A stretch of DNA of 64,000 nt from Paenibacillus sp. FSL R5-0345 (GCF_000758585.1 NZ_CP009281.1:4774001-4838000); one strand, 5' to 3'. Counted from the first letter of the stretch, positions 24,274 to 33,363 are shown. Numbers and translations: made by a program. Notes: generated from the letters alone by a model not told the origin.

Positions 24274-26571
24274 TTAGGAGGCAGTAACTCCTGCCTTTTC
24301 TCTTGCAATAGCGGCTGCTCTTACCATGTTACGCAGTGCATCCTCTGTCTCCTGCCAGCCGCGTGTCTTAAGACCGCAATCCGGATTAATCCAGAACTGT
24401 TCTGGGTCCAGCACCCGCAAAGCACGATCAATATTAGCTGTCATTTCTTCTACAGCAGGAACCCGTGGACTATGGATGTCATACACACCAAGACCGATTC
24501 CTTTATCATATTCCTGCTCCTCAAAGCTGACGATCAGTTCCCCATGGCTACGGGAAGTCTCAATAGAGATGACGTCCGCATCCATTGCTGAAATGGAATC
24601 AATCATGTCATTGAATTCGCTATAGCACATATGAGTATGAATTTGCGTTGTAGCCTTCACATGATTTGTCGCGATACGGAACGACTTCACCGCCCAATTT
24701 AAGTATCCCTCACGATCTTCAGCTTTCAAAGGAAGTCCTTCACGGATAGCGGGTTCATCTACTTGAATCATCTCTATGCCTGTATCCTCCAAAGCTTTCA
24801 CTTCATGGCGGAGTGCTAAGGCAATTTGATTGGCTACTTCTTCCCGACTAAGATCATCACGTACGAAAGACCAATTGAGAATCGTGACCGGACCTGTCAA
24901 CATGCCTTTAACAGGAAGGGAAGTTAAAGACTGAGCATAGACACTTTCTTTAACAGTCATTGGCTCAATAAAAGCTATATCCGCATAAATAACCGGTGGC
25001 TTAACGCAGCGGGATCCGTAGGATTGAACCCAGCCATTACTGGTAAATAAGTACCCGTCCAGCTTCTCCCCGAAAAACTCCACCATATCGGTTCTTTCGA
25101 ACTCACCGTGCACGAGTACATCCAGACCCAGCTTTTCTTGGAAGGTGATTGCATCTGCAATCTGCTCACGAACGAACCCGTCATACCGCTCCTGATTCCA
25201 TACACCTTTACGCCATTTCAACCTTGCCTGGCGCACTTCTACGGTCTGTGGAAAGCTTCCGATCGTTGTCGTTGGCAGAAGTGGTAGCTGCCATTTCTCC
25301 TGTTGCACCTTAAGGCGCTCTGCAAAAGGCAGACTGCGTTGGTCTGGTAAATCTGCAAGTCCGAGAACTTGCTCTGCTACATCCTTACGGCCGCGTTCGG
25401 GAAGTGCACGGAAGGCTGCAAGAGCTTCGCGGCTGACTGTCAGCGCAGCAGTAGCTTCTCCAGTACCCTCTAAGGCTGCAGCAAGCAGGCCAAGCTCTTT
25501 AAGCTTCTCATCAGCAAAGGCTAATGCAGCCTTGACGGTTGCCTTCAGCTTCACCTCACCCTGAACAGTAACCGGAACATGCAGCAAGCTGCAAGAAGGT
25601 TGTAGAATAAGACGATCAAGTGGTACATGTACACTCAGCTTCTCGATTAGCTGCAGCTTAGCATCCAGATCCGAGCGCCAGATGTTGCGTCCGTCAATAA
25701 TACCCGCTCCCAGCCACTTATCCTCAGGCCAGCCAAGGCGCTCAATCGATGCCAGATTCGTTCCGCCATCATGGACAAAATCAAGACCTAAACCTTGTAC
25801 CGGAAGCTTGAACAATGCCTCCAATGGTTCAGCAGCTTCAAAGTAAGTCTGCAGAATAATATTTAATCCAGGCACGGATTCAGCAATTTCTGTGTAAATC
25901 GAGTTAAGTAATGATAGTTCTGATTCATTTATTCCTGTAACAATCGCTGGTTCATCGATTTGTACCCAGCTTACTCCTTCTTGCTTCAGTTCCTGCAATA
26001 GCTGAACGTAAACCGGAAGAAACCGAGCGGCAATCTTCGCAATATCCGCAGATGCAAAACCTTTTGACAGCTTAAGGAAGGTATAAAGGCCTAAAACCAC
26101 AGGTTTCCCCTCAATACCCGCTTGAGACTTGGCGAAACGGTATGCTTCCAGTGGTTTATTCTCCGTCAGGCGCGGCGTTTGTGCACCGATCTCTGGAACG
26201 ATATAGTGATAGTTCGTGTTGAACCATTTCGTCATCTCGCAGGCGGTAGCCTCAGCGTTCCCTCTAGCCATCGCAAAATAAAGATCAAGCCCAATGTCGC
26301 CACCATCATACGCATAACGCGGAGGTACGATCCCGAACATTACAGCCGTATCCAACACATGATCGTAGAATGTAAAATCATTTACCGGAATTAACTCAAT
26401 GCCTGCCTCCTGCTGAGTCTTCAAATGCTGAAGTTGAATGCCTGCCATTTCAGTACGGAACTCTTCCTCATTTATTTTACCTGCCCAGAAGGCTTCCAAC
26501 GTTTTCTTCCACTCGCGGTTTTTTCCGATTCTTGGATAGCCAAGATTACTTACTTTTACTTTGTTCGTCAC
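24274..26571 (-). CDS. metE: Cobalamin-independent methionine synthase MetE
   Basis: A 765-residue enzyme that transfers the methyl group of 5-methyltetrahydropteroyl-triglutamate to homocysteine, the last step of methionine synthesis. The N-terminal barrel starts SNLGYPRIGKNREWKK. The C-terminal barrel has LPLLPTTTIGSFPQT, TGPVTILNWSF and the zinc ligands in QIHTHMCYSEF and WINPDCGLKTRGW. The start is a GTG at 26571, fixed by GAAGGGGAG upstream and by homology; an upstream ATG would lie in the riboswitch expression platform. A cobalamin riboswitch with a terminator precedes it, so it should be shut off when B12 is available for MetH. Confidence 0.95.
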   Translation of the reverse strand: MTNKVKVSNLGYPRIGKNREWKKTLEAFWAGKINEEEFRTEMAGIQLQHLKTQQEAGIELIPVNDFTFYDHVLDTAVMFGIVPPRYAYDGGDIGLDLYFAMARGNAEATACEMTKWFNTNYHYIVPEIGAQTPRLTENKPLEAYRFAKSQAGIEGKPVVLGLYTFLKLSKGFASADIAKIAARFLPVYVQLLQELKQEGVSWVQIDEPAIVTGINESELSLLNSIYTEIAESVPGLNIILQTYFEAAEPLEALFKLPVQGLGLDFVHDGGTNLASIERLGWPEDKWLGAGIIDGRNIWRSDLDAKLQLIEKLSVHVPLDRLILQPSCSLLHVPVTVQGEVKLKATVKAALAFADEKLKELGLLAAALEGTGEATAALTVSREALAAFRALPERGRKDVAEQVLGLADLPDQRSLPFAERLKVQQEKWQLPLLPTTTIGSFPQTVEVRQARLKWRKGVWNQERYDGFVREQIADAITFQEKLGLDVLVHGEFERTDMVEFFGEKLDGYLFTSNGWVQSYGSRCVKPPVIYADIAFIEPMTVKESVYAQSLTSLPVKGMLTGPVTILNWSFVRDDLSREEVANQIALALRHEVKALEDTGIEMIQVDEPAIREGLPLKAEDREGYLNWAVKSFRIATNHVKATTQIHTHMCYSEFNDMIDSISAMDADVISIETSRSHGELIVSFEEQEYDKGIGLGVYDIHSPRVPAVEEMTANIDRALRVLDPEQFWINPDCGLKTRGWQETEDALRNMVRAAAIAREKAGVTAS

Positions 26572-26626
26572 TTTACAGCTCCCCTTCTCCATCTTCTTAT
26601 TTTGGCTTGAAACCATAACATCCCTA

Positions 26627-26672
26627 TTAAAAAGAGCGCCCTTCCCTAAAAAAGTCAAAGGGAAAGACGCCC
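26627..26672 (-). terminator. Riboswitch expression-platform terminator for metE
   Basis: Minus strand GGGCGTCTTTCCCT and AGGGAAGGGCGCTC pair over 14 bp (three G-U), followed by TTTTT. It lies between the cobalamin aptamer and the metE start and gives premature termination. Confidence 0.85.
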
Positions 26673-26704
26673 ATAATATACCTATGGTTCACGTCTAACA
26701 CCTT

Positions 26705-26927
26705 CCTATCCTCCGTAGGTGAAGCAGTGCTGTTGAAACAGGCAGGTCTCCTGGCTAGCGGTGTCAGCATCCTTAGCAGTCTTCCCAGCAGTAGTAAATT
26801 GCCAGTGACGTATATTGCTATGGACTCTTCCGTTACAGTGGCGGGACCGCATCGGCTTCGAACCGAATTTCCCTATTAAGCCTACCGAATTACTAATTCC
26901 CGGCAAGCACCTGTCTCCGATATTATC
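26705..26927 (-). promoter_or_regulatory. Cobalamin (B12) riboswitch upstream of metE
   Basis: On the minus strand the aptamer core is clear: AATAGGGAA, a GGTCCCGCCACTGT stretch, and the B12 box GCCAGGAGACCTGCC, ending in a CTTCACCT that pairs with the AGGTGCTT at the 5' end. Orientation and position match metE, the B12-independent isoenzyme, which such riboswitches switch off when cobalamin is present. Confidence 0.95.
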
Positions 26928-26932
26928 AAGCT

Positions 26933-27018
26933 AAAACGCCTTCGGCGTCCTTTTATGGACGGTAAGCGTTTATGCGAGAGATATAAGGGTAAAGTGAACT
27001 TTTACTTTATCCTTATAA
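26933..27018. repeat. Dispersed intergenic hairpin repeat, copy B
   Basis: AAAACGCCTTCGGCGTCC, then GGACGGTAAGCGTTTATGCG, nearly identical to copy A at 9422. Its second hairpin is ATAAGGGTAAAGT with ACTTTATCCTTAT, different in sequence from copy A but also self-complementary. Confidence 0.75.
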
Positions 27019-27058
27019 TTAATAAACTGAGTGTCTTAATCTGATGTCATCATACGTG

Positions 27059-27095
27059 AAAGCCCCCGTCATCTGCAATAGATGACGGGGGCTTC
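27059..27095 (-). terminator. Terminator after uppP
   Basis: AAGCCCCCGTCATCT and AGATGACGGGGGCTT form a perfect 15-bp stem 27 bp after the uppP stop codon. The T-tract is short. Confidence 0.75.
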
Positions 27096-27121
27096 TGTTA
27101 TATCGATTCCTTATAACGGAT

Positions 27122-27982
27122 TTAGAAAAACACGAAATATACTACAGCGGCAAGTATTATCCGGTATATAGCAAATGGTAAAAGCTTAATCCGGTTGATC
27201 AATTTCAGGAAGAATCGCATCGATAACAGCGCAAATACAAAAGCACTGATAAAGCCTGCAATGAAGAACGGCAGGGCATCGATGGTGAAATATTGCCAAT
27301 TCTTCATCAGTGAGAGGAGACTGGCCCCTGCCATGATTGGAACAGCCATAATAAATGTGAAATCAGCAGCAGCACGATGACTCATACCAAGAAGGACACC
27401 ACCGGAAATCGTCGACCCGGAACGTGAAAATCCTGGCCATAACGAGAAGCATTGGACAAGACCAACACCTAGTGCCTGCTTATATGTAATCTGATCGACA
27501 CTCTCTGTTTGGATCTTCTTGGGTCCAAATAGATCCGCAATAATCATTAACACCGCACCAACTACTAGACCGATTAACACGGTAGATGTAGAGAATAAAT
27601 GCTCATCAATATAATCATTAAACAGAACGCCCAGCACACCTGCCGGAACTAAACCTACAAGTACCTGTGTAAGCTTAAGATGTCCACCCTTTTCGAGCGG
27701 TGGTTGTTCCTCAGTTACAGGGTCCAACTGTTTACGACTGAAATGCTTTAAGCCCAACAGTTCAATGAACCTATTTCTAAAAATAACAACAACTGCTAAG
27801 ATTGACCCCAGTTGTATAACCACTTTGAAAGTATTGGCCGTATATTGCCCAAATAACTCTGTCGATTTTAACCACATATCATCAACAATAATCATATGAC
27901 CTGTGGAGGATACCGGAGCAAACTCGGTCAATCCTTCAACAATCCCCAAAATAATAGCTTTAATAATCGATAATAGCTCCAT
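27122..27982 (-). CDS. uppP: Undecaprenyl-diphosphate phosphatase UppP (BacA)
   Basis: A 286-residue polytopic membrane enzyme that dephosphorylates undecaprenyl diphosphate to the C55-P carrier used in peptidoglycan synthesis; its activity gives bacitracin tolerance. The two family motifs are present: GIVEGLTEFAPVSSTGHMII near residues 14-33 and the FSRSGSTISGG motif near 185, holding the catalytic Glu, Arg and Ser. It lies 50 bp after a DedA-family gene and downstream of a Bce-type resistance module on the same strand, so coexpression is likely. Confidence 0.95.
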   Translation of the reverse strand: MELLSIIKAIILGIVEGLTEFAPVSSTGHMIIVDDMWLKSTELFGQYTANTFKVVIQLGSILAVVVIFRNRFIELLGLKHFSRKQLDPVTEEQPPLEKGGHLKLTQVLVGLVPAGVLGVLFNDYIDEHLFSTSTVLIGLVVGAVLMIIADLFGPKKIQTESVDQITYKQALGVGLVQCFSLWPGFSRSGSTISGGVLLGMSHRAAADFTFIMAVPIMAGASLLSLMKNWQYFTIDALPFFIAGFISAFVFALLSMRFFLKLINRIKLLPFAIYRIILAAVVYFVFF

Positions 27983-28032
27983 TTGTTCTCCTCCTTTTTA
28001 ATCATAACTTTTATCTATAAGTCCTTCTTCGC

Positions 28033-28656
28033 TCAACCTTCGGTGTTCATTTTCCGGCTACGCTTGCGGAAGTACAAATACCCCAAAACCGCTAATCCCC
28101 CAGCAATAAGTACGTACACTACGTTGGAGTACATATCCATATACATGGCAATGTCTTCCCAGTTTTCACCCAATGCTGCGCCAATAAGCACTAGCAGTAG
28201 ATTCCAGCCCAGTGTACCAATCGTTGTGAAGATCATAAATACGCCAAATTTCATACCGGACATCCCTGCCGGAATCGAAATCAAACTACGTACTAGTGGA
28301 ACCATCCGACAAAATAATACGGTCCAATAGCCATATTTATCAAACCAAGCATCAGCCTTGTGAATGTCTTTTTTGCTGATTCGGAGTAGACCGCCCCAGC
28401 GTTCAACGATCTTTTCCAACCGATTTACATCCAGCAAACGACCGATATAATATAGAATCACTGCACCCAGCAAAGAACCAAGCGTAGCAGCAATAATTAC
28501 ACCAGGGATGGTTAAATTCGTTGTGGTTGTCATGAATCCGCCAAAAGGAAGGATCACTTCGGAAGGAATCGGTGGAAAAATATTTTCAAAAGCGAGCATC
28601 AGGAAAATACCGAAATAACCAAACTGCTCCATAAACTCTGTAATCCATGCTTGCAT
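28033..28656 (-). CDS. DedA-family membrane protein (possible undecaprenyl-phosphate flippase)
   Basis: A 207-residue membrane protein with family motifs FENIFPPIPSEVILPFGG, LGSLLGAVILYYIGR and FCRMVPLVRSLISIPAGMSGMKF. Some DedA proteins, such as Bacillus UptA, return C55-P to the cytoplasmic face. A short KY/RK-rich tail ends the protein. The ATG at 28656 follows GGGGG and is 17 bp after the stop codon of the Bce-type permease gene, so the two are almost certainly cotranscribed; uppP follows. That context supports, but does not prove, a role in lipid-carrier recycling. Confidence 0.88.
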   Translation of the reverse strand: MQAWITEFMEQFGYFGIFLMLAFENIFPPIPSEVILPFGGFMTTTTNLTIPGVIIAATLGSLLGAVILYYIGRLLDVNRLEKIVERWGGLLRISKKDIHKADAWFDKYGYWTVLFCRMVPLVRSLISIPAGMSGMKFGVFMIFTTIGTLGWNLLLVLIGAALGENWEDIAMYMDMYSNVVYVLIAGGLAVLGYLYFRKRSRKMNTEG

Positions 28657-28673
28657 TTCGTAACCCCCATTAT

Positions 28674-30623
28674 TCAAATCAAGTTCTTCTTCAAGTTGCG
28701 TAAATAACGGCTGCGAATAAAAAAGAAGTAAAGTCCCTGGACAGCCAAATAGCCCATCAATACAGCCCCTGTCTCCACAGCAATTGATAAGTAGAACAAC
28801 CGCTGAAGCGCAATAAAGGCAAACACACTATGCAAAATAGCAACCCCAACTGGCACAAAAAACAACAACGACAATTGAATCGTTACAATTCGGTTTAGCT
28901 CTTGATCTGTAAGTCCCATTTTGGACAATGTAGAATATTGATGACGATCATGATCTAGATCTGTGTATAGCCGGAAGTAAAGGAAGCTGCCTGCTGCAAT
29001 GAAAAAGACAGTACCCACCAGTAAAGAAGCAAATAGCATCGTGTTATACAGTGTTCTCTGTATTTCAAACAGCGTGCCGCTAACCACAATCGCGTATGGA
29101 GAGTTACTTTCATAGGATCGTTTGCCTTTATGGGCAAGATCCGCCGCTATACCAACCGTTCGCGGGAAGTCATCCATATAAAATCCTGTATACAAATCAG
29201 TCTGTACGGGATCAATAGCCTTGTATAGCTCATCGCTGATCACAACTCCGCTGAAGTCTCCTCCATCCCTTCCATCAAGCTCCGGCAACAGATATTCGGC
29301 TATCGGAACATGCTGGGTATACCCCGTTTCACGAATGGAAAGACCTTGCCTCAGGGTGTAGACCTGCTTCGCTCTACCCGCTGTCAGACTCCGATCTCGT
29401 TGCGAACCGATCATCACCAGTCCTTCATCTCCACTAAGAGGGCGCTCATCCGTCGTAAACCCTGCACGAAGCAGAGCAAGCTTATAATCACTGTAAGCAA
29501 TCAAGGGAAGCCTTAACGTGCGATCAGGCCCAGTCTGAGATTCCACCTCTGCGTATTTGATAGGAATACTAAGTGTCTCATAAGGTAAGGCGAGCGTTGT
29601 AAGCTCATCTTTAATTTCTTCCAAATGCTGTTCAAAAAGTACCGGTGTCTGATCGCCTTTGGCTACATAACCAACAGCTGCCGGATAATCCAATTTCAGC
29701 TCTCTGGAAAGCGTATGGATCGATGCGAATACCCCCACTGAAGTAAAAGATACTGCGGACACAATCGTCACCATAAAAAACATTCGGGCATTCTCTTTCC
29801 AGCGGTAGGACAAACCCGATAATGTAATCATATTGGTATGGTTCCAATACAAGCGCCGAATCGTCTTAAGCAATTTAACAACATAAATACTAAGCTGCGT
29901 ATAAAAGAGATAAGTTCCTGCCACCGTAATCACAACTACGGGAAACATCACCTTTTCAACCGAAGCCGCTTTTGCAGTAGCAGCCAAATAATAACCCAGT
30001 AGCAGTAATACAGCAGAGATCATAGATAACACGAGGGATACCTTTGGTTCCTCATCTGCTTTTCGCTCTCCCTGAAACAGCCGCATTAGCGATTCATTCC
30101 CAATAAAGGCGAAGGTGCTCAGCGAGATTAACATAAATAACAGTGCAAAACTGCATATCGTAAGTACTAGTGCCTGCCAAGGAAGATGAAACGTTAAAAG
30201 AGGTATTCCTAGAAAAGTAGATCCGATCATCAAAAACAACTTACCCAGAATCAACCCTAGTAAAGTACCTGTTAGGATGGCTGAGGTGCCGATCATCATA
30301 TTTTCCAAAAACACCATCGTGTTGAGCTGTTTCTTCGTCATTCCATGCATCAATAAAATCCCAAATTCCATCTTCCGTGACTGCAGAAACGATCCGACCG
30401 ATACGAGAACAAACAAGGAGCAAAACACATAAATAATGGCTTCCGCCGCCATCATTGTATGAGCCGCCGTACTATAAACCAAACTCTTAGAAATATCCGG
30501 ATGATAGATAAACAAGGCGCACACAAAAAAGATCATCACTGAAAAAGCACTGACGACAAAATAAGCCGCATATTTACGCTTGTTACGTGTAACATTCCTA
30601 TAAGCGAATTGCCGAAAGGTCAT
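28674..30623 (-). CDS. bceB: BceB-type ABC transporter permease
   Basis: A 649-residue FtsX-like permease of a Bce-type antimicrobial peptide resistance system. It has one N-terminal membrane segment followed by groups of segments typical of BceB (about ten in total). A large extracellular domain of about 200 residues lies between the seventh and eighth (about 335-545), thought to contact the peptide-lipid complex. MTFRQFAYRNVTRNKRKYAAYF is the usual start, with GGGGGAACT upstream, and it overlaps the end of the ATPase gene by 26 bp. Substrates of characterised relatives include bacitracin; this is not shown here. Confidence 0.88.
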   Translation of the reverse strand: MTFRQFAYRNVTRNKRKYAAYFVVSAFSVMIFFVCALFIYHPDISKSLVYSTAAHTMMAAEAIIYVFCSLFVLVSVGSFLQSRKMEFGILLMHGMTKKQLNTMVFLENMMIGTSAILTGTLLGLILGKLFLMIGSTFLGIPLLTFHLPWQALVLTICSFALLFMLISLSTFAFIGNESLMRLFQGERKADEEPKVSLVLSMISAVLLLLGYYLAATAKAASVEKVMFPVVVITVAGTYLFYTQLSIYVVKLLKTIRRLYWNHTNMITLSGLSYRWKENARMFFMVTIVSAVSFTSVGVFASIHTLSRELKLDYPAAVGYVAKGDQTPVLFEQHLEEIKDELTTLALPYETLSIPIKYAEVESQTGPDRTLRLPLIAYSDYKLALLRAGFTTDERPLSGDEGLVMIGSQRDRSLTAGRAKQVYTLRQGLSIRETGYTQHVPIAEYLLPELDGRDGGDFSGVVISDELYKAIDPVQTDLYTGFYMDDFPRTVGIAADLAHKGKRSYESNSPYAIVVSGTLFEIQRTLYNTMLFASLLVGTVFFIAAGSFLYFRLYTDLDHDRHQYSTLSKMGLTDQELNRIVTIQLSLLFFVPVGVAILHSVFAFIALQRLFYLSIAVETGAVLMGYLAVQGLYFFFIRSRYLRNLKKNLI

Positions 30624-31368
30624 GGCTAGTTCCCCCAAGCAGAGACAACATATCAATAATACTTTGGAAGAAAGCGCCTCTACTGCTTCCCCTGTACATT
30701 TCACTATAGAAACGTCCGTCTTTAATAAAGATGACTCGGTTACAAAAGCTCGCGGCCACTGCGTCATGTGTGACCATCAGCACGGTTGCCCCTTCTTCCT
30801 TATTCACCTCTGTCAGCATATTCATGACTTCGCCTGAAGCTTTGGAATCCAAATTCCCTGTAGGCTCATCTGCTAAAATCAGTGCAGGACGATGAATCAT
30901 CGCCCGGGCGATGGCGGTCCGCTGCATTTGTCCACCTGAAATCTCGTAGGTTCTTTTTTGCAGCAAATGCTCAATGTCCAGCATGCTTGCTACTTCTTTC
31001 AGCCTGCTCTCCATTTCCGTTACACGGACACCAGCAAGCGTGAGAGGCAGTACAATGTTCTCCTCTACAGTGAGCGTATCCAGCAGATTGAAATGCTGAA
31101 AGACGAAACCAAGCTCATGGCGGCGAAAGAGTGCCTTTTCTTGTCTGCTAAGCAGATTGGGATCTCGGCCGTTGATCAGAATCTGACCGGAGGTCGGCTG
31201 GTCGATGGTGGCGATCGTGTTGAGCAGTGTTGTTTTCCCACTCCCCGAAGGTCCCATTACGCCAACGAACTCCCCTTTTTCAACAGAAAAGCGGATATGA
31301 TTCAATGCCTGAGTGGACACTTTACCCTCATATATTTTTGATAAATTATGAACATCTAGAATGGGCAA
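30598..31368 (-). CDS. bceA: BceA-type ABC transporter ATPase
   Basis: A 256-residue ATPase with Walker A GPSGSGKTTL, Q-loop FVFQHFNLLDTL, signature SGGQMQRTAIARA, Walker B LILADEPTGNLD and the switch His in MVTHD. It powers the BceB-like permease encoded immediately downstream, which together free lipid II-cycle intermediates from peptide antibiotics. The C-terminal extension beyond residue 225 is a feature of this group. A candidate response-regulator site lies about 75-100 bp upstream, inside the end of the kinase gene. Confidence 0.9.
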   Translation of the reverse strand: MPILDVHNLSKIYEGKVSTQALNHIRFSVEKGEFVGVMGPSGSGKTTLLNTIATIDQPTSGQILINGRDPNLLSRQEKALFRRHELGFVFQHFNLLDTLTVEENIVLPLTLAGVRVTEMESRLKEVASMLDIEHLLQKRTYEISGGQMQRTAIARAMIHRPALILADEPTGNLDSKASGEVMNMLTEVNKEEGATVLMVTHDAVAASFCNRVIFIKDGRFYSEMYRGSSRGAFFQSIIDMLSLLGGTSHDLSAIRL

Positions 31369-31403
31369 GTGTTACCTCTCCTTCTTTCGACTGGATTGCC
31401 TTC

Positions 31404-31470
31404 ATTATACAAAGTGTATACACAGGCTGCCATTTCTCTAACTTACAATGACCTTACATATTTGTAAGGT
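31404..31470 (-). promoter_or_regulatory. Candidate BceR-dependent promoter of bceAB
   Basis: Minus strand ACCTTACAAATATGTAAGGT (31470-31451) is an inverted repeat containing TTACA-N4-TGTAA, followed 11 bp later by another TGTAAG (31447-31442). A TATAAT (31409-31404) lies downstream, without a good -35, as expected for an activator-dependent promoter. The site overlaps the 3' end of the kinase gene. Confidence 0.65.
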
Positions 31471-32452
31471 AGGACTCCCTAAACACTATCCGCACGGTCG
31501 TGCCCTTACCTTCTTCTGAGCAAATGCTCACCTCGTGACCAAGCTTTCCGCAGATCTGTTTCACAAGATATAGACCCATCCCCGTGGATTCTTGAAAGGT
31601 TCGTCCATTTACACCTGTAAAATAAGGATCAAACACACGCGGCAGATCACCTGCCGGTATGCCAACCCCTTCATCTCGTATCTCCAGTACTGCTCTCTTT
31701 TCCTCTTGTATGTACCCATGGAAATAAACATGTTTGCCGACTTCCGTCGTATAACGTATCGCATTTGTAATGATCTGTGTCAGCACAAAACTTAACCATT
31801 TCTCATCTGAGGTTACGGTGATTCGCTCTTCTATTTTAATAGTAGGAAATATACGGTTACGTATGAACAGACGTTTCTGCTCTGAGGTTACACCACGTAC
31901 TAGGGTTTCCAAATCCAAACGTTCCACATAAAAGTCATGCTCAAAAGTATCTAGCCGAGCCGTATAAAGTACGGTATCCAGTCCTTTTTTCAGACGATCC
32001 AGTTCATCACCTATTGCTGTAAAAGGCGGTCCGTCCTTATCTTGGATCATCAAATGGATGACAGACAAGGGTGTCTTCATCCCATGCACCCACTGATTAA
32101 TAAAATGAATATGTTCTTCCAGCTTGTGGCGGTAGCTGTGTAAATCATTTTTGTAGAGGCGGAATTGTGATCCTAGTAGTCCTCGTAAACTCACGGCAAG
32201 CGGAGAATCCTGAGTAGGGCCGCCGGCTTCATCTAGAGAGGAGGGAACTGTCTCCAGCCGTTCATAGAATGTACGATTGCTGATATACCGATAAGCGAGG
32301 TAGCCAAGCAGCAGACAAGTGCTGAGAAGAGCTGCGTACAGACTTACGCTCACACCACTGCCTCCATCCAGCCGATAGACTAGTGTGATCAAGATGAGCT
32401 GCGCTAGGTAGACTATAATTAATGGGATCTGCTCCCGCAAAAATAGCTTCAT
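31454..32452 (-). CDS. bceS: BceS-type intramembrane-sensing histidine kinase
   Basis: A 332-residue kinase with two N-terminal membrane segments and almost no extracellular loop, so it cannot sense the antibiotic by itself; Bce kinases read the activity of the BceAB transporter. H-box HFINQWVHGMKTPLSVIH carries the phospho-accepting His. The ATPase has TQIITNAIRYT (N-box), EIRDEGVGIP, and GMGLYLVKQ. The gene overlaps the regulator gene by 4 bp (ATGA). The 3' end contains the putative BceR operator for the next operon unit. Confidence 0.9.
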   Translation of the reverse strand: MKLFLREQIPLIIVYLAQLILITLVYRLDGGSGVSVSLYAALLSTCLLLGYLAYRYISNRTFYERLETVPSSLDEAGGPTQDSPLAVSLRGLLGSQFRLYKNDLHSYRHKLEEHIHFINQWVHGMKTPLSVIHLMIQDKDGPPFTAIGDELDRLKKGLDTVLYTARLDTFEHDFYVERLDLETLVRGVTSEQKRLFIRNRIFPTIKIEERITVTSDEKWLSFVLTQIITNAIRYTTEVGKHVYFHGYIQEEKRAVLEIRDEGVGIPAGDLPRVFDPYFTGVNGRTFQESTGMGLYLVKQICGKLGHEVSICSEEGKGTTVRIVFRESYLTNM

Positions 32453-33150
32453 TCCTCATCCCCCCAGTTCGAAATCAAGCGGTAGCCTTGGCCTCGAACG
32501 GTTTGTAGGCCGTCCGTAATCTCTAGAGCGGCAAGCTTTTTACGTACACGAGTGACATAGACATTAAGTGTATTCTCATCTACGAAAGCTTGATCATCCC
32601 AGATTTTCTCGAGCAGTCTGTCGCGGGTAACGATGGTTCCCGACTTTTGCATTAGCTCATCTAGTATTTTGGCTTCGGTGTGGCTTAAGTCCACCTTGAC
32701 TTCTCCTCGAGTAAGAATTAGTCGCTCCACATCCAGCGTCATTCCGGCAACGGTTAGGGCACGATCATTGTTGCTTCCCGCGTAAGTGCCGTAGGCGCGT
32801 CGTAGCTGGCTTTTGATTTTGGCCATCGCAATTTCATAATCAAAAGGCTTTGTGATATAATCGTCCGCTCCGTTCTCCAGCGCCATCACCTGATCCATTT
32901 TGCCGTCACGGGCAGATATAAAAAGGATAGGGCAAGTGGAAATCCCGCGAATCTGACGGCACCAGTAATACCCATCGTATTTTGGCAAATTAACATCTAA
33001 TAGAACCAGGTGTGGAGCGAACACTTCAAACTGAGTGCGAACCCGCTCGAAATCATTCACTGCCTGTGTCTCATATCCAAATTTATGTAAATAATCCTGT
33101 AGCAGAGCCACCAGTCCACGGTCATCTTCTATAATAAATATTTTGAACAT
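32449..33150 (-). CDS. bceR: BceR-type response regulator (OmpR family)
   Basis: A 233-residue regulator. The receiver domain starts KIFIIEDDRGLV, with Asp in LVLLDVNLPKYDG and Lys in DYITKPFDY. The OmpR/PhoB winged helix at the C-terminus ends RKKLAALEITDGLQTVRGQGYRL. It pairs with the overlapping BceS gene and should activate bceAB through the site near 31451-31470. First gene of the envelope-stress series bceR-bceS-bceA-bceB-dedA-uppP. Confidence 0.92.
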   Translation of the reverse strand: MFKIFIIEDDRGLVALLQDYLHKFGYETQAVNDFERVRTQFEVFAPHLVLLDVNLPKYDGYYWCRQIRGISTCPILFISARDGKMDQVMALENGADDYITKPFDYEIAMAKIKSQLRRAYGTYAGSNNDRALTVAGMTLDVERLILTRGEVKVDLSHTEAKILDELMQKSGTIVTRDRLLEKIWDDQAFVDENTLNVYVTRVRKKLAALEITDGLQTVRGQGYRLISNWGDEE

Positions 33151-33250
33151 ATCATGCCTCCGGTCACAGCCTTAACAATATAGGGGTTTGCCAAATAATA
33201 TATACATCGTGGAGAGGGTTAGTCAAATCGTTAGGGGATTGTGCGACAAA

Positions 33251-33325
33251 TCGTCATGCGTAAAGCGAGGCAGACTTCATGCGTAACGGGAGGCAGATCG
33301 TCATGCGTAACGCAAGGCTGGTATT
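33251..33325. repeat. Three tandem 23-24 bp repeats
   Basis: Three adjacent copies beginning TCATGCGTAA at 33254, 33277 and 33301, each continuing into an AGGCAGA- or AGGCTGG-type tail. They lie upstream of bceR. Function unknown. Confidence 0.7.
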
Positions 33326-33363
33326 TAATGGTTATGACTTAAACTATCCCAAGTCCAATCTCT

